DNA of 64,000 nucleotides from Candidatus Electrothrix rattekaaiensis (GTDB taxonomy: Bacteria > Desulfobacterota > Desulfobulbia > Desulfobulbales > Desulfobulbaceae). The stretch lies in contig JAVQMD010000001.1 of the NCBI GenBank assembly GCA_032595675.1, positions 2,016,640 to 2,080,639 of the forward strand. Reading direction: 5' to 3'. The position numbers and the translations under genes were made by a program. The notes beneath the pieces are model-generated. The model was not told where the DNA came from. It did not search any database and saw only the letters and a program-made list of their open reading frames with translations. Positions 1-7,854 of this stretch are shown piece after piece. Each line of letters starts with the position of its first letter. The stretch's first letter is position 1.

Positions 1-417
1 GGAGCGGTCAAGCTGGCCCGTGAAACCGTACAGGGTAATTACGGCCTGATCACCACAGCGGAACTGAAAAAACTCATCGACTCAAACAAAGACATGCTGA
101 TCATCGACACCATGCCTTATGAGGACAGCTATAAAAAAAACCACATTCCCGGTGCCAAACAATTCCTCTTTCCTATCCCAATAATGGAAACCTGGGACAC
201 CAAGGAAACAGGTGGCAAAACCCAGGATGATTATACGGCCCTGTTGGGATCGGATAAGAACAAAACCATAGTGATCTACTGCGGTTTTGTCAAATGCACC
301 CGCAGCCATAACGGGGCCATGTGGGCAAGAAAGCTGGGCTACACCAAAGTGTTGCGCCATCCCGGCGGCATCTTCGCCTGGAAAGGGGCAGAGTATCCGG
401 TTGAAAGCGCAAAATAA
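1..417 (+). CDS. Rhodanese-like domain protein, C-terminal part (5-prime end outside window)
   Basis: The frame is open from base 1, so the start lies to the left of the window. The last 107 residues form a rhodanese-like fold: a strand with Asp (LIIDTMP), the segment HIPGAKQF that commonly follows in rhodaneses, and a loop IYCGFVKCTRSHNGA before a helix. Rhodaneses carry sulfur on a loop cysteine; the usual C-x-x-G-x-R loop is lengthened here (six residues between the first Cys and the Arg) and contains a second Cys, so sulfur transfer or a redox role cannot be assigned. The 30 residues before the domain suggest a linker or a preceding domain. It ends in TAA and is followed by a palindromic repeat. 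The fold call is fairly safe, the activity is not. Confidence 0.75.
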   Translation, partial: GAVKLARETVQGNYGLITTAELKKLIDSNKDMLIIDTMPYEDSYKKNHIPGAKQFLFPIPIMETWDTKETGGKTQDDYTALLGSDKNKTIVIYCGFVKCTRSHNGAMWARKLGYTKVLRHPGGIFAWKGAEYPVESAK

Positions 418-455
418 CAACCAAAAAAAATCAACGGATTAAGATATACCGGGTG

Positions 456-487
456 CTGTAGAGGCACGGCGTGCCGTGCTCCTACAG
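456..487. repeat. Palindromic repeat, CTGTAG arms around a GCACGGC/GCCGTGC stem
   Basis: An imperfect palindrome with outer arms CTGTAG and CTACAG and an inner stem GCACGGC-GT-GCCGTGC. Related elements with GTAGGGGC-like arms occur at 11277-11304 and 41026-41056. It lies between the rhodanese gene (+) and the DUF3012 gene (-), just beyond both stop codons, so it may also act as a bidirectional transcript end. Confidence 0.6.
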
Positions 488-508
488 CCCTGCACCTGAA
501 AAGGTACC

Positions 509-688
509 TTATTTTATGATGCAATGCTTAGCAAAATCAACAGCCTCACTGGCAGACCAATCCGCCTTGGGTTTATCCCGCATGTTCTGGCACCATCGCT
601 CACTACCCACCTGCGCAAGACAACCTGACATCATAACTGCTACTCCAGTTAGGACAACACCGCATACAATCTTTTTCATCAACTTCAT
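509..688 (-). CDS. DUF3012-type small lipoprotein (59 aa)
   Basis: A 59-residue frame that is easily missed because of its length. The ATG at 688 follows a good ribosome site (AGGAG, 7 bases upstream). Residues 1-22 are a lipoprotein signal (MKLMKKIVCG start, hydrophobic core, lipobox MSGC). The mature part contains VGSERWCQNMRDKPKADWSA followed by SEAVDFAKHCIIK, which matches the DUF3012 pattern (GSxxWC, KPKxDW, AKxC) as I remember it. Two cysteines in the mature part probably form a disulfide. The function of DUF3012 is not known. An inner Met (ATG at 679) is a second possible start. Confidence 0.8.
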   Translation of the reverse strand: MKLMKKIVCGVVLTGVAVMMSGCLAQVGSERWCQNMRDKPKADWSASEAVDFAKHCIIK

Positions 689-721
689 TTTTTTCTCCTG
701 TTTTTGTTCCGAGTAAATATA

Positions 722-2296
722 TTACCGCTTTCTTGCCTGATGCCTTCTTCCGCTATTCTTGCGGGGGCTTCGGGGGCTTTTCTCGCTCCCTTTATTTCTT
801 CCTTTATGTTCCCCTTTAGGCGGCTTAACCAGCAGCTCTTCCTCCGGCAAAGTACAGGTCAGCGACCTCCCGATGTACTCTTCAATATCAGGAAGCTGAA
901 ACGCTCCTTCTTCACAGGCAAAGCTGATAGCAATACCGCTCTCCCCTGCCCTGCCTGTCCTGCCGATCCGATGCACATAATCTTCCGGCTCATAGGGCAA
1001 GGTGTAATTCACCACATGACTGATGCCGTCAATATGAATTCCACGCCCAGCCACGTCTGTCGCAATCATCACGGCAGTATCGCCACCTCGAAAACTTTCC
1101 AGCCTGGTCTGGCGTTTTTTCTGGGGTACATCGCCAGTTAATAAAATAGCATTGATCCCGTTACGCTGCAACCGATCATTCAGGCGGGCAGCCTCGGTTT
1201 TCATATTAGTAAAAACCATGATCCGCTCGTGCTCCTGTTTTTTAATCAGGTTATAGAGCACATGGTATTTTTCATCACTGGTCACGGTATAGACCACCTG
1301 ACACACCGTATCAATAGCCACCTGCTCTGGATCGCTCTCAATGGAGATCGGCTTGACACACCATTGCGAGGCAAGATGTTTGACATCCTCAGTGAGCGTT
1401 GCCGAAAAGAGCATGGTCTGGCGTTTTTCCTTGGGCGGGGTCTTGTAAATAATCCGCCGGACATCAGGAATAAAACCCATGTCCAGCATCCGATCTGCCT
1501 CATCAATAACCATGATTCCGGCCTGCTGAAGATTGAGCACCCTCTTGGAAACGTAATCCAGCAGACGGCCCGGTGTCGCGACTAGAACATCAACAGGACG
1601 TTCTGCTAGGGCCCGCTCCTGTTTCTGGTAATCGGTGCCGCCGTAGACAGCAACAATGCGCAGCGGAGAATATTTGGCCAAGGCCTGGCCGTCTTTGGCA
1701 ATCTGCATGACCAGTTCTCTGGTCGGGGCAATAATCAAGGCACGGGGAAATCCGGGCTTACGCAAAGGTGATTTTTCTTCGGCCTGCCAGTGCCGTTTAT
1801 TCTCGTTGATCAGACGAGCAAAGACCGCAACCAGAAAGACCGCGCTCTTGCCGGTCCCGGTCCCTGCTCTGGCGATAATATCTTTTCCGGCCATTGCATC
1901 GGGCAAGGCCTTTTCCTGAATCGGCGTGCAGTATTTAAAACCAAGATCGGCAATGGCATGCATCAGGCCCAGCGACAGAGAAAAATCATGAAAACGGCTC
2001 TTGCCTTCCACCGGATCCACCGGAAACTGCTCTAGGGTCCAGCGCGGTTTTTTCTTTCTCGGCTTCTTGGGCGGTCGGTTCTGCTCTGCTCCCTTTGCAC
2101 TTCCCCTTGCACCTCTCTGCTGTTCCGCTACTGCGGAGTCAACATTTTCAACAGTTTTACCGGAAGATGTATGCTGCGGCTCTGTCGAGTGCAACACCTT
2201 CTGGTCGGGAAGTTCGGTCGTTTTTTTCTTTTTCTCACCCGATCCGGCCAGCCGTTTCAATTTTCGTCCGGCCTTAATAAGGAATCGTTTTATCAT
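722..2296 (-). CDS. rhlB: DEAD-box ATP-dependent RNA helicase, RhlB-like
   Basis: Unwinds RNA using ATP; RhlB in enterobacteria works in the RNA degradosome. The 524-residue protein has a basic, low-complexity N-terminal ~95 residues, then Q-motif context (FHDFSLSLGLMHAIADLGF, CTPIQ), Walker A ARAGTGTGKS, PTRELVMQ, TPGRLLDY, the DEAD-box IDEADRMLDMGF, SATL, the second RecA domain with ATDVAGRGIHID and HRIGRTGRAGESG, and a basic tail. The segment ACEEGAFQLPDIEEYIGRSL is very like E. coli RhlB. The tail after residue ~490 is Lys/Arg-rich and probably binds RNA. The start has only a weak ribosome site, and the long basic N-terminus could begin later. It could also be named RhlE-like, but the CEE...YIG segment favours RhlB. 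Confidence 0.88.
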   Translation of the reverse strand: MIKRFLIKAGRKLKRLAGSGEKKKKTTELPDQKVLHSTEPQHTSSGKTVENVDSAVAEQQRGARGSAKGAEQNRPPKKPRKKKPRWTLEQFPVDPVEGKSRFHDFSLSLGLMHAIADLGFKYCTPIQEKALPDAMAGKDIIARAGTGTGKSAVFLVAVFARLINENKRHWQAEEKSPLRKPGFPRALIIAPTRELVMQIAKDGQALAKYSPLRIVAVYGGTDYQKQERALAERPVDVLVATPGRLLDYVSKRVLNLQQAGIMVIDEADRMLDMGFIPDVRRIIYKTPPKEKRQTMLFSATLTEDVKHLASQWCVKPISIESDPEQVAIDTVCQVVYTVTSDEKYHVLYNLIKKQEHERIMVFTNMKTEAARLNDRLQRNGINAILLTGDVPQKKRQTRLESFRGGDTAVMIATDVAGRGIHIDGISHVVNYTLPYEPEDYVHRIGRTGRAGESGIAISFACEEGAFQLPDIEEYIGRSLTCTLPEEELLVKPPKGEHKGRNKGSEKSPRSPRKNSGRRHQARKR

Positions 2297-2334
2297 ATTT
2301 TTTATCGAAACAGAGTCTTGGCTTTTCCTGGAAT

Positions 2335-3969
2335 TCAGGCTGCCTTTTGATCGGAATAATCGTCGTTTGCGGAAAGATTTCCATCCCGCATAATCAGGTA
2401 ATCATCAAAGTCCATCATCACGTCAACAATATGATCCGGGAAAAACTCAATGATTCTGTTCGCCACTGTGGACACGAACTGATGATCATGGGAGGCAAAG
2501 AGTGCCACCTCGGAATAGGTGGTCAAAGCATTATTCAGAGAGGTGATGGACTCCAGGTCCAGATGGTTGGTAGGTTCATCCAGCATCAACACATTAGCCC
2601 CGGCAAGCATCATACGGGAGAGCATACAACGCACCCGCTCACCACCGGAAAGGACAGAGGTCTTTTTCATGGCCTCCTCACCGGAAAACAGCATTCTCCC
2701 GAGAAATCCTCGGACAAAGCTCTCGTCTTCTTTAGGCGAAGCAAACTGGCGCAACCAACCCACTAGATCAAGCCCTTCATCGGCAAAATAGCCTGTATTT
2801 TCCTGAGGGAAATAGGCGTGAGTAATAGTCACGCCCCAGCGGAAAGAGCCGCTATCCGGTTCCAGTTCACCAGCCAGAATCTGGAACAGGGTGGTTTTGG
2901 CTAAACTGTTCGGACCGGCAAAAACGATTTTGTCGCCTTTATTGACGATCAAATTGAAATCTTTAAACATGGAAACGCCGTCCACCTCCTTACTCAACCC
3001 TTCAATCTCCAAAATCACATCACCGCAGGGACGTTCCGGTTTAAACTCGACATAGGGATATTTTCGAGAAGAGACCGGCATATCCTCAATGGTGAGCTTT
3101 TCCAAGAGCTTCTTCCGAGAAGTTGCCTGCTTGGCTTTGGAAGCATTGGAGCTAAAGCGCTGGATAAAGGACTTGAGTTCCTGTTCCTTGGCCTTGTTTT
3201 TTTTGCTCTCAGTCTCTTTCTGGCGAAAATGCAGCTCACTGGCCTGCTGCCAAAAATCATAATTGCCCACATAGACCCTGATCTTGCCGTAATCAATATC
3301 TGCCATATGGGTGCAGACCTGATTGAGAAAATGGCGATCATGGGAAACAATGATGACAGTATTTTGAAAACGAGAAAGGAAATTCTCCAGCCAGCTAATG
3401 GTTGCAATATCAAGATGGTTGGTCGGCTCATCCAAGAGAAGAATGTCCGGGGTACCGAACAGGGCCTGGGCCAACAAAACCCGAACCTTCTCCGTCCCTT
3501 CCAGCTCCTTCATTTTTTTCTGGAGCAGGTCTTCACCGACCCCGAGTCCTTTGAGGAGAACAGCTGCTTCGGATTCCGCCTCGTAGCCGTTCATCTCTCC
3601 GAACAGCAGCTCCAGTTCACCGGAGCGAATACCGTCTTCTTCGCTGAAATCCGATTTGGCATAGATAGCATCCCGTTCGGCCATGATCCTGTAGAGTTCT
3701 TTATGGCCCATGATCACGGTATTAATGACTGTATGTTCATCAAAGGCAAACTGATCTTGGCTCAACACAGCAATTCGCTGCCCCGGTGTTATGAAAACCT
3801 CTCCATGATCCGGGTCAATCTCACCGGACAGGATCTTGAGAAAAGTCGATTTTCCGGCACCGTTGGCACCGATCAGTCCGTAGCAGTTGCCCGGTGTGAA
3901 CTTAATATTTACTTCTTTGAAAATAACCCTCTTGCCATAAGAGAGTCCTATATTATTTGTTGTTATCAT
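2335..3969 (-). CDS. ABC-F family ATPase, YbiT-like
   Basis: Soluble protein with two ABC ATPase domains and no membrane segments, 544 residues. ABC-F proteins act on the ribosome. The first domain has Walker A GANGAGKST and Walker B LLLDEPTNHLD; the linker around residues 235-310 is Lys/Glu-rich with SNASKAKQATSRKKLLEKL, typical of YbiT. The second domain has signature LSGGERVRC and MLDEPTNHLDLES. In the second domain Walker A reads GPNSLAKTT, with the last Gly replaced by Ala, and the first-domain signature is also degenerate (LEGTEKVRV). I recall similar substitutions in other YbiT-type proteins of anaerobes, so this is probably a feature of the subgroup. It lies 38 bases upstream of rhlB on the same strand and they may be co-transcribed. 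Confidence 0.88.
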   Translation of the reverse strand: MITTNNIGLSYGKRVIFKEVNIKFTPGNCYGLIGANGAGKSTFLKILSGEIDPDHGEVFITPGQRIAVLSQDQFAFDEHTVINTVIMGHKELYRIMAERDAIYAKSDFSEEDGIRSGELELLFGEMNGYEAESEAAVLLKGLGVGEDLLQKKMKELEGTEKVRVLLAQALFGTPDILLLDEPTNHLDIATISWLENFLSRFQNTVIIVSHDRHFLNQVCTHMADIDYGKIRVYVGNYDFWQQASELHFRQKETESKKNKAKEQELKSFIQRFSSNASKAKQATSRKKLLEKLTIEDMPVSSRKYPYVEFKPERPCGDVILEIEGLSKEVDGVSMFKDFNLIVNKGDKIVFAGPNSLAKTTLFQILAGELEPDSGSFRWGVTITHAYFPQENTGYFADEGLDLVGWLRQFASPKEDESFVRGFLGRMLFSGEEAMKKTSVLSGGERVRCMLSRMMLAGANVLMLDEPTNHLDLESITSLNNALTTYSEVALFASHDHQFVSTVANRIIEFFPDHIVDVMMDFDDYLIMRDGNLSANDDYSDQKAA

Positions 3970-4262
3970 AGCTTACTCGCTAAAAGTTATGCAGGTGAAT
4001 TCTGCAAAGATTAGTCTGATTAGTCTGAAATGAAAGGATGAGTAAGGACAGAAAAGAGGTGGGAAAAACTGCATTAACCGTCCCTGTTCAAGGCAACGGG
4101 CGCGACTCACAAGGAGCTGGGGCGTTTTTTATCCTTTTGACGTACTCCTGCAGAACAGCTTCCTGTCCCGGTGCTTCTTTCTTCTCGTGATTCGTCCACT
4201 ATAACAGGAACAGCGTGCTTGCGTAAATGTTTTTCCTGTGACGGCCTCATCACTTTGGGCAT
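3970..4262. other. Intergenic stretch, no gene supported
   Basis: Nothing convincing is seen on either strand. A 51-codon frame on the minus strand (4107-4262) starts inside the T-run of the csp terminator with no ribosome site and was not accepted. The part next to 3969 should hold the promoter for the ABC-F gene, but no clear boxes stand out. Confidence 0.4.
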
Positions 4263-4297
4263 AAAAAAACCCCGTAATAAATATTACGGGGTTTTTA
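4263..4297 (-). terminator. Rho-independent terminator of the cold-shock gene
   Basis: A perfect 9-bp stem CCCCGTAAT / ATTACGGGG with a four-base loop lies 20-50 bases after the stop of the cold-shock gene. Read on the minus strand it is followed by seven T. On the plus strand it is also followed by T5, so it can work both ways. Confidence 0.88.
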
Positions 4298-4316
4298 CAA
4301 CTGATTGAATCAACCC

Positions 4317-4517
4317 TTACAGCTGTACAACATTCTCAGCAGCCAGTCCTTTTTGTCCGTCAACGACATCAAAGCTTACTCGTGCTCCTTCTGTCAAAGA
4401 CTTGAAACCGTCAGCCTGAATTGCAGAATGATGTACAAAAACATCAGCTCCGCCGTCCTGCTCAATAAACCCAAATCCTTTGGCATCGTTAAACCATTTC
4501 ACTGTGCCTTCTGCCAT
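4317..4517 (-). CDS. cspA: Cold-shock domain protein, CspA family
   Basis: A 66-residue single OB-fold protein that binds single-stranded RNA and DNA and melts secondary structure. It contains the N-terminal [15 protein letters not shown] (RNP1 KGFGFI) and VFVHHSAI (RNP2) and ends at VVQL, the full normal length. The start is fixed by AAGGAG about 9 bases upstream of ATG. The leader from ~4518 to 4650 is long, as in other csp genes, and a hairpin with a T-run lies further upstream (4654-4688). Which Csp paralogue it is cannot be told. Confidence 0.93.
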   Translation of the reverse strand: MAEGTVKWFNDAKGFGFIEQDGGADVFVHHSAIQADGFKSLTEGARVSFDVVDGQKGLAAENVVQL

Positions 4518-4653
4518 TTTCTACTACTCCTTACTGTTCGCGATTCAACCCTTATGAGTATGCAGAACCGCTTAAATCATTCAAACATCAAGAGGCTGTC
4601 TTTCGCGTGAACACGAAAAATTCTTCTTGATCGCAGCCACCGTATTCAAACGG

Positions 4654-4688
4654 AAAAACCGCACGCCTCTCCGGGAGAGATTGTGCGG
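4654..4688 (-). terminator. Terminator-like hairpin upstream of the csp leader
   Basis: On the minus strand CCGCAC ... GTGCGG encloses an inner stem TCTCC-C-GGAGA and is followed by T5. It sits between the PepSY-TM gene (stop at 4890) and the cold-shock gene. The simplest reading is the transcript end of the PepSY-TM/two-component group; an attenuator in a long csp leader is the alternative. Confidence 0.6.
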
Positions 4689-4889
4689 TATTCTTTTCGT
4701 AATTCATGAACTACAAACAGTGACTACACAAACATTACATATACAATAAAACCCGATTCCCAAGGATAAGCAAGTTTTTTTTATCATCTCCCTAAAAAAT
4801 ATCGTGTTAATACAAGAAGACCTCTCCCTTGCCTTTGCTGGCTACCCATTGAAGACGGGGACACCACGTGCCCTTTCCCCCTGAGCCGC

Positions 4890-5135
4890 TTACGCGTTTT
4901 TCTTAAAGAAAAGAATAATACCGGTTACAGCCACAGCGAGCAGGCCCAGCCCTGCAATACAACCGACATAGGGAGCGATAATCTCCCAGGTATGGATAGA
5001 GACGAGAAATTCCTTTATATCCTTGCTATAGACCCCTGCTTTTCTGAACAGTAAGGCACAGCCGGAAACTCCGAGAAGAATAAATAACGGAGCAAAGGTG
5101 ATTGCTGTTATGCGGTGCAATTTCCTGATTTTCAT
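4890..5135 (-). CDS. PepSY-associated TM-type small membrane protein
   Basis: An 81-residue protein with two hydrophobic segments (about residues 10-30 and 55-76) and the start KIRKLHRITAITFAPLFILL, a pattern typical of PepSY-associated membrane proteins. The short periplasmic stretch has VSIHTWEI. Such proteins are often found beside OmpR-type two-component systems. It lies 98 bases downstream of the histidine kinase on the same strand, so it is probably in the same transcript. The start has GGAG 7 bases upstream. Function not known; a modulating role on the neighbouring kinase is only a guess from position. Confidence 0.75.
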   Translation of the reverse strand: MKIRKLHRITAITFAPLFILLGVSGCALLFRKAGVYSKDIKEFLVSIHTWEIIAPYVGCIAGLGLLAVAVTGIILFFKKNA

Positions 5136-5233
5136 GTGTTCTCCTTTTTTATTTCTTGGTGGAACGCCACCCTCTCCGGGGGCGGTTTATTGGTTGCCAA
5201 CGTTTTTTTTGAAAGCAGTTTGTGTCCTGCTTA

Positions 5234-6655
5234 TCAAATGAGTCGCCCTTCCTGCGTCGTATCATGGAGAGGCAGGGTTATGGTAAAACAGGCTCCGCCG
5301 AATTCCGCATTGCAAACTTCGATCTCCCCGTGATGGCTTGCAACAACGGCCTTGGTTATACTCAGACCGAGGCCGGTTCCCTTAATCGTTTTCACGGCTT
5401 CAGATCGGTAAAACTTATGAAAGACCTGTTCCAGTTCATGTTCCGGGATGCCAATCCCAGTATCCTGGACAGTCAGTACCACCTTGTTATCACGGCATTG
5501 CAGAGACACGGACACCGATCCTTTCGGATGATTATAATAGACCGCATTCTCCAAAAGATTGGACACACCCTCTGTCAAGGCATCCTTATCTCCTAGGACG
5601 ATCATCTCATCATCTTCCTTCCGACGAATTTTAATATGATGTTCCTTGGCCAGAGGGCGAATAAGCGCTATTGCATTGTCAAGACAGCTATTTAAAGAGA
5701 TCAAATGAAAGGAGGTGGACAGGATACCCGAATCAATCCGGGCCAGAGTCAGCATACCGTTGACCTGCCTCAGCATGGTATCGGAAACCGTTCTGACTTC
5801 CCGCAGACTCTCGGCATATTCCTCCCCTGAACGTTCCTTCATCAGGGCGATATCGCATTCGGCCCGGATAACGGCCAAAGGTGTTTTCAGCTCATGAGCC
5901 GCATTGGCGATCAGTTCTTTTTCCGCATCAAAGGCTGTTTGCAGGCGTTCCAGCAGAGAGTTAAAGCGTTCCGCAAAAACATGCAGTTCACGGGCAAACC
6001 CGTTGGGGCCTATTCTTTTTCCCAGATTCTTATGGGTGATTCGTTCCAAGGCATCGGCAAAAATCGTTAACGGGCGCAAAGCATGTGATGATATAAGGTA
6101 CCCAACGATCCCGATCAGGAGAATAAAAAACGGGGTGAGCAGATAAAAAAAACGCTCCAGCTTGGAAAGTATTGTAACGGTTTCCGCCAAGGTCTCGGCT
6201 ACCCGTATGGAAACCTCTTTATCCTGTATTGCAAAGTCGTTCCTAAGCACAAGCAACGGCTCCCCGGCAGGGCCTGTTGTTCGATAGAGCCACTCCCGCG
6301 CTTCCGCATCATAGGATTCCGGCGTGTCGGAGATCAAATTAAAGAGGGAAGGCTGCATGGACGGGGAAGTCAAATACAAATTTTCATCTATAAACACCTG
6401 ATAATAATGTCCTGAACTCGGGATGGAGTATTCACCCCGGGCAACTTCGGCAAGCTCGACCTCAATATAGTTTGCATGTGCATGGATGAGCCCTTTCATA
6501 ATCTGCAATTTGGAGTGCAGTACATTAGTAACCGAATGAAAAGCAACCTTTTCGAACTGATGCAGCAGAACAAAATCAAGCAGAATGACCAGCACTGCAC
6601 CTGCAAGAAGAATCCAGAGCACCAGCCTGCCTTTTATTGAGCCTCCGGCTTTCAT
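5234..6655 (-). CDS. Membrane sensor histidine kinase (OmpR-system type)
   Basis: 473 residues: TM1 about 10-32, a periplasmic sensor region 33-165 with no family I recognise, TM2 about 169-190, a HAMP-like linker, the phospho-accepting box ANAAHELKTP (His254), and the ATPase domain with N box NLLENAVYYN, DTGIGIPE and GTGLGLS. The kinase phosphorylates the regulator encoded just upstream; its ATG (6653-6655) overlaps the regulator stop (ATGA), so they are translationally coupled. The C-terminal half resembles metal- or envelope-stress sensors (FYRSEAVKTIKGTGLGL), but the signal cannot be read from sequence. The linked regulon candidates (small Met- or Cys-rich secreted proteins) would fit an envelope or metal signal. 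Confidence 0.9.
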   Translation of the reverse strand: MKAGGSIKGRLVLWILLAGAVLVILLDFVLLHQFEKVAFHSVTNVLHSKLQIMKGLIHAHANYIEVELAEVARGEYSIPSSGHYYQVFIDENLYLTSPSMQPSLFNLISDTPESYDAEAREWLYRTTGPAGEPLLVLRNDFAIQDKEVSIRVAETLAETVTILSKLERFFYLLTPFFILLIGIVGYLISSHALRPLTIFADALERITHKNLGKRIGPNGFARELHVFAERFNSLLERLQTAFDAEKELIANAAHELKTPLAVIRAECDIALMKERSGEEYAESLREVRTVSDTMLRQVNGMLTLARIDSGILSTSFHLISLNSCLDNAIALIRPLAKEHHIKIRRKEDDEMIVLGDKDALTEGVSNLLENAVYYNHPKGSVSVSLQCRDNKVVLTVQDTGIGIPEHELEQVFHKFYRSEAVKTIKGTGLGLSITKAVVASHHGEIEVCNAEFGGACFTITLPLHDTTQEGRLI

Positions 6656-7329
6656 TGCTCCTCATGCGGGATATAATACCCCACTCCTCTCTTGGTCTGA
6701 ATCAGCTTGTGCTCGTGCCCCTTATCTATTTTTTTACGGAGCTTATTGATATAAACATCAATAATATTACTGTCCAAATCAAAGTCTCCGTCATAAACAT
6801 GCTCAGAAAATTCGGTCCTACTGACGACTCTGCCCTTATTCAAAATCAGGTATTCCAGAACAGCATACTCCTTGGCGGAAAGCAATATTTCTCTTTCAGC
6901 CCTAAAGGCTGTTTTAGCATTCAGGTCAAGGCGGAGATCCGCGATCTGCACCGCTGAGGCAGGCTGTCCCTTATTTCTTCGAATCACGGCAGTCAAGCGA
7001 GCAAGAAGTTCTGCAAAGTCAAAGGGTTTTGGAATGTAATCATCCGCGCCCCGATTCAAGCCCTTAACCCGACTCTCCACCTCTGCTCGTGCGGTGAGCA
7101 TAAGCACAGGCACCTCAACCCCCTGCTTGCGCAAGTTTTCAAGGACGTCAAAACCGTCCATCTTGGGCAGCATGACATCAAGCAACACTGCATCATAAGG
7201 AAAGGTCTCGGCCATATACAGTCCTTCTTCGCCGTCAAAGCAAAGGTCAACCGCATAGGAATTCTCTTCTAGCCCCTTTTTCAACAGAGCAGCCAGTCGC
7301 TGCTCGTCTTCAACAATAAGAATTTTCAT
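6652..7329 (-). CDS. OmpR/PhoB-family response regulator
   Basis: 225 residues when started at MKILIVEDE (ATG at 7329), the conserved start of this family; a frame extension upstream to 7386 adds 19 residues with no similarity and is not preferred. The receiver has acidic residues ED near the start, the phospho-acceptor Asp51 (LLDVMLPKMDG) and Lys101 (YIPKPFDF). The DNA-binding winged helix follows from about residue 125, with VDVYINKLRKKI and TKRGVGYYI. It overlaps the kinase by 4 bases. Regulators of this class bind direct repeats with 11-bp spacing; such repeats occur in front of the small secreted gene at 7579 and again at 42638 and 43232, which makes it the local candidate binder (inference). 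Confidence 0.93.
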   Translation of the reverse strand: MKILIVEDEQRLAALLKKGLEENSYAVDLCFDGEEGLYMAETFPYDAVLLDVMLPKMDGFDVLENLRKQGVEVPVLMLTARAEVESRVKGLNRGADDYIPKPFDFAELLARLTAVIRRNKGQPASAVQIADLRLDLNAKTAFRAEREILLSAKEYAVLEYLILNKGRVVSRTEFSEHVYDGDFDLDSNIIDVYINKLRKKIDKGHEHKLIQTKRGVGYYIPHEEQ

Positions 7330-7417
7330 CCCTGTCCTGTTTCGACATTCCGCCTCACCTGCCTGACGGGATATCGGTTGTCTCATCGTTTATGCCGAAT
7401 ACGCTTTCATTTCGTTT

Positions 7418-7579
7418 TCAGTCCCGATCACCGGACCGCCCCCGATACTCACGCCCCTCGTTCTCATACCGTTCCCCACGTTCATAGCGTTCGTCATCTC
7501 CATCCCCGCTCGCCATGCCTGCGCCTGTAAATGTTGCGACGAAAAACAAAGCACCGAATATAACCATACCTTTTTTCAT
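7418..7579 (-). CDS. Small secreted charged peptide, unknown
   Basis: 53 residues from ATG 7579, chosen because AAGGAG lies 8 bases upstream; a longer frame to 7642 adds 21 basic residues without a ribosome site. Residues 1-24 are a signal peptide (MKKGMVIFGALFFVATFTGA). The mature part, about 28 residues, is almost all charged or Gly (repeats of ERYERGERYENEGREYRG). It lies 89 bases upstream of the response regulator in the same direction and has the 11-bp direct repeats at 7649-7677 in front. It may be a shortened form of a longer secreted protein; I do not recognise the family. Confidence 0.65.
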   Translation of the reverse strand: MKKGMVIFGALFFVATFTGAGMASGDGDDERYERGERYENEGREYRGRSGDRD

Positions 7580-7648
7580 GTTTTTTCTCCTTTCCTTTCT
7601 GCGTCTTTTCAGCGGAATCGCTGCCTGATTCCGTCCTTCCACTACAGT

Positions 7649-7677
7649 ACCGGAACAAAGATGAACACAAGATGAAG
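7649..7677 (-). promoter_or_regulatory. Direct repeats with 11-bp period, likely OmpR-family operator
   Basis: Read on the minus strand: TTCATCTTGTG followed directly by TTCATCTTTGT and then TCCGG. The repeat starts are 11 bases apart. The site ends about 70 bases before the ATG at 7579. The same core (TTCATSTT) in the same period is found at 42638-42681 and 43232-43275. Confidence 0.65.
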
Positions 7678-7854
7678 AAAAATATTTTTATTGAATCGTA
7701 GGTATAATTCTTCTCCGGTTAAATTTAACTGTTTAATACTAACCAACAAACCCACTAAAAAAACACCCTACGAGGGGCAATTGAGTTTGTCAAGGAAAAC
7801 TTCTAAGCAACATGGACGTTTTTTTCTCTGAAGAAATTCGACTGGGAGGAAAAA

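Noticed and set aside
4107-4262. 51-codon frame on the minus strand after the csp terminator
   Set aside because: Begins in the terminator T-run, has no ribosome site and a random-looking composition.
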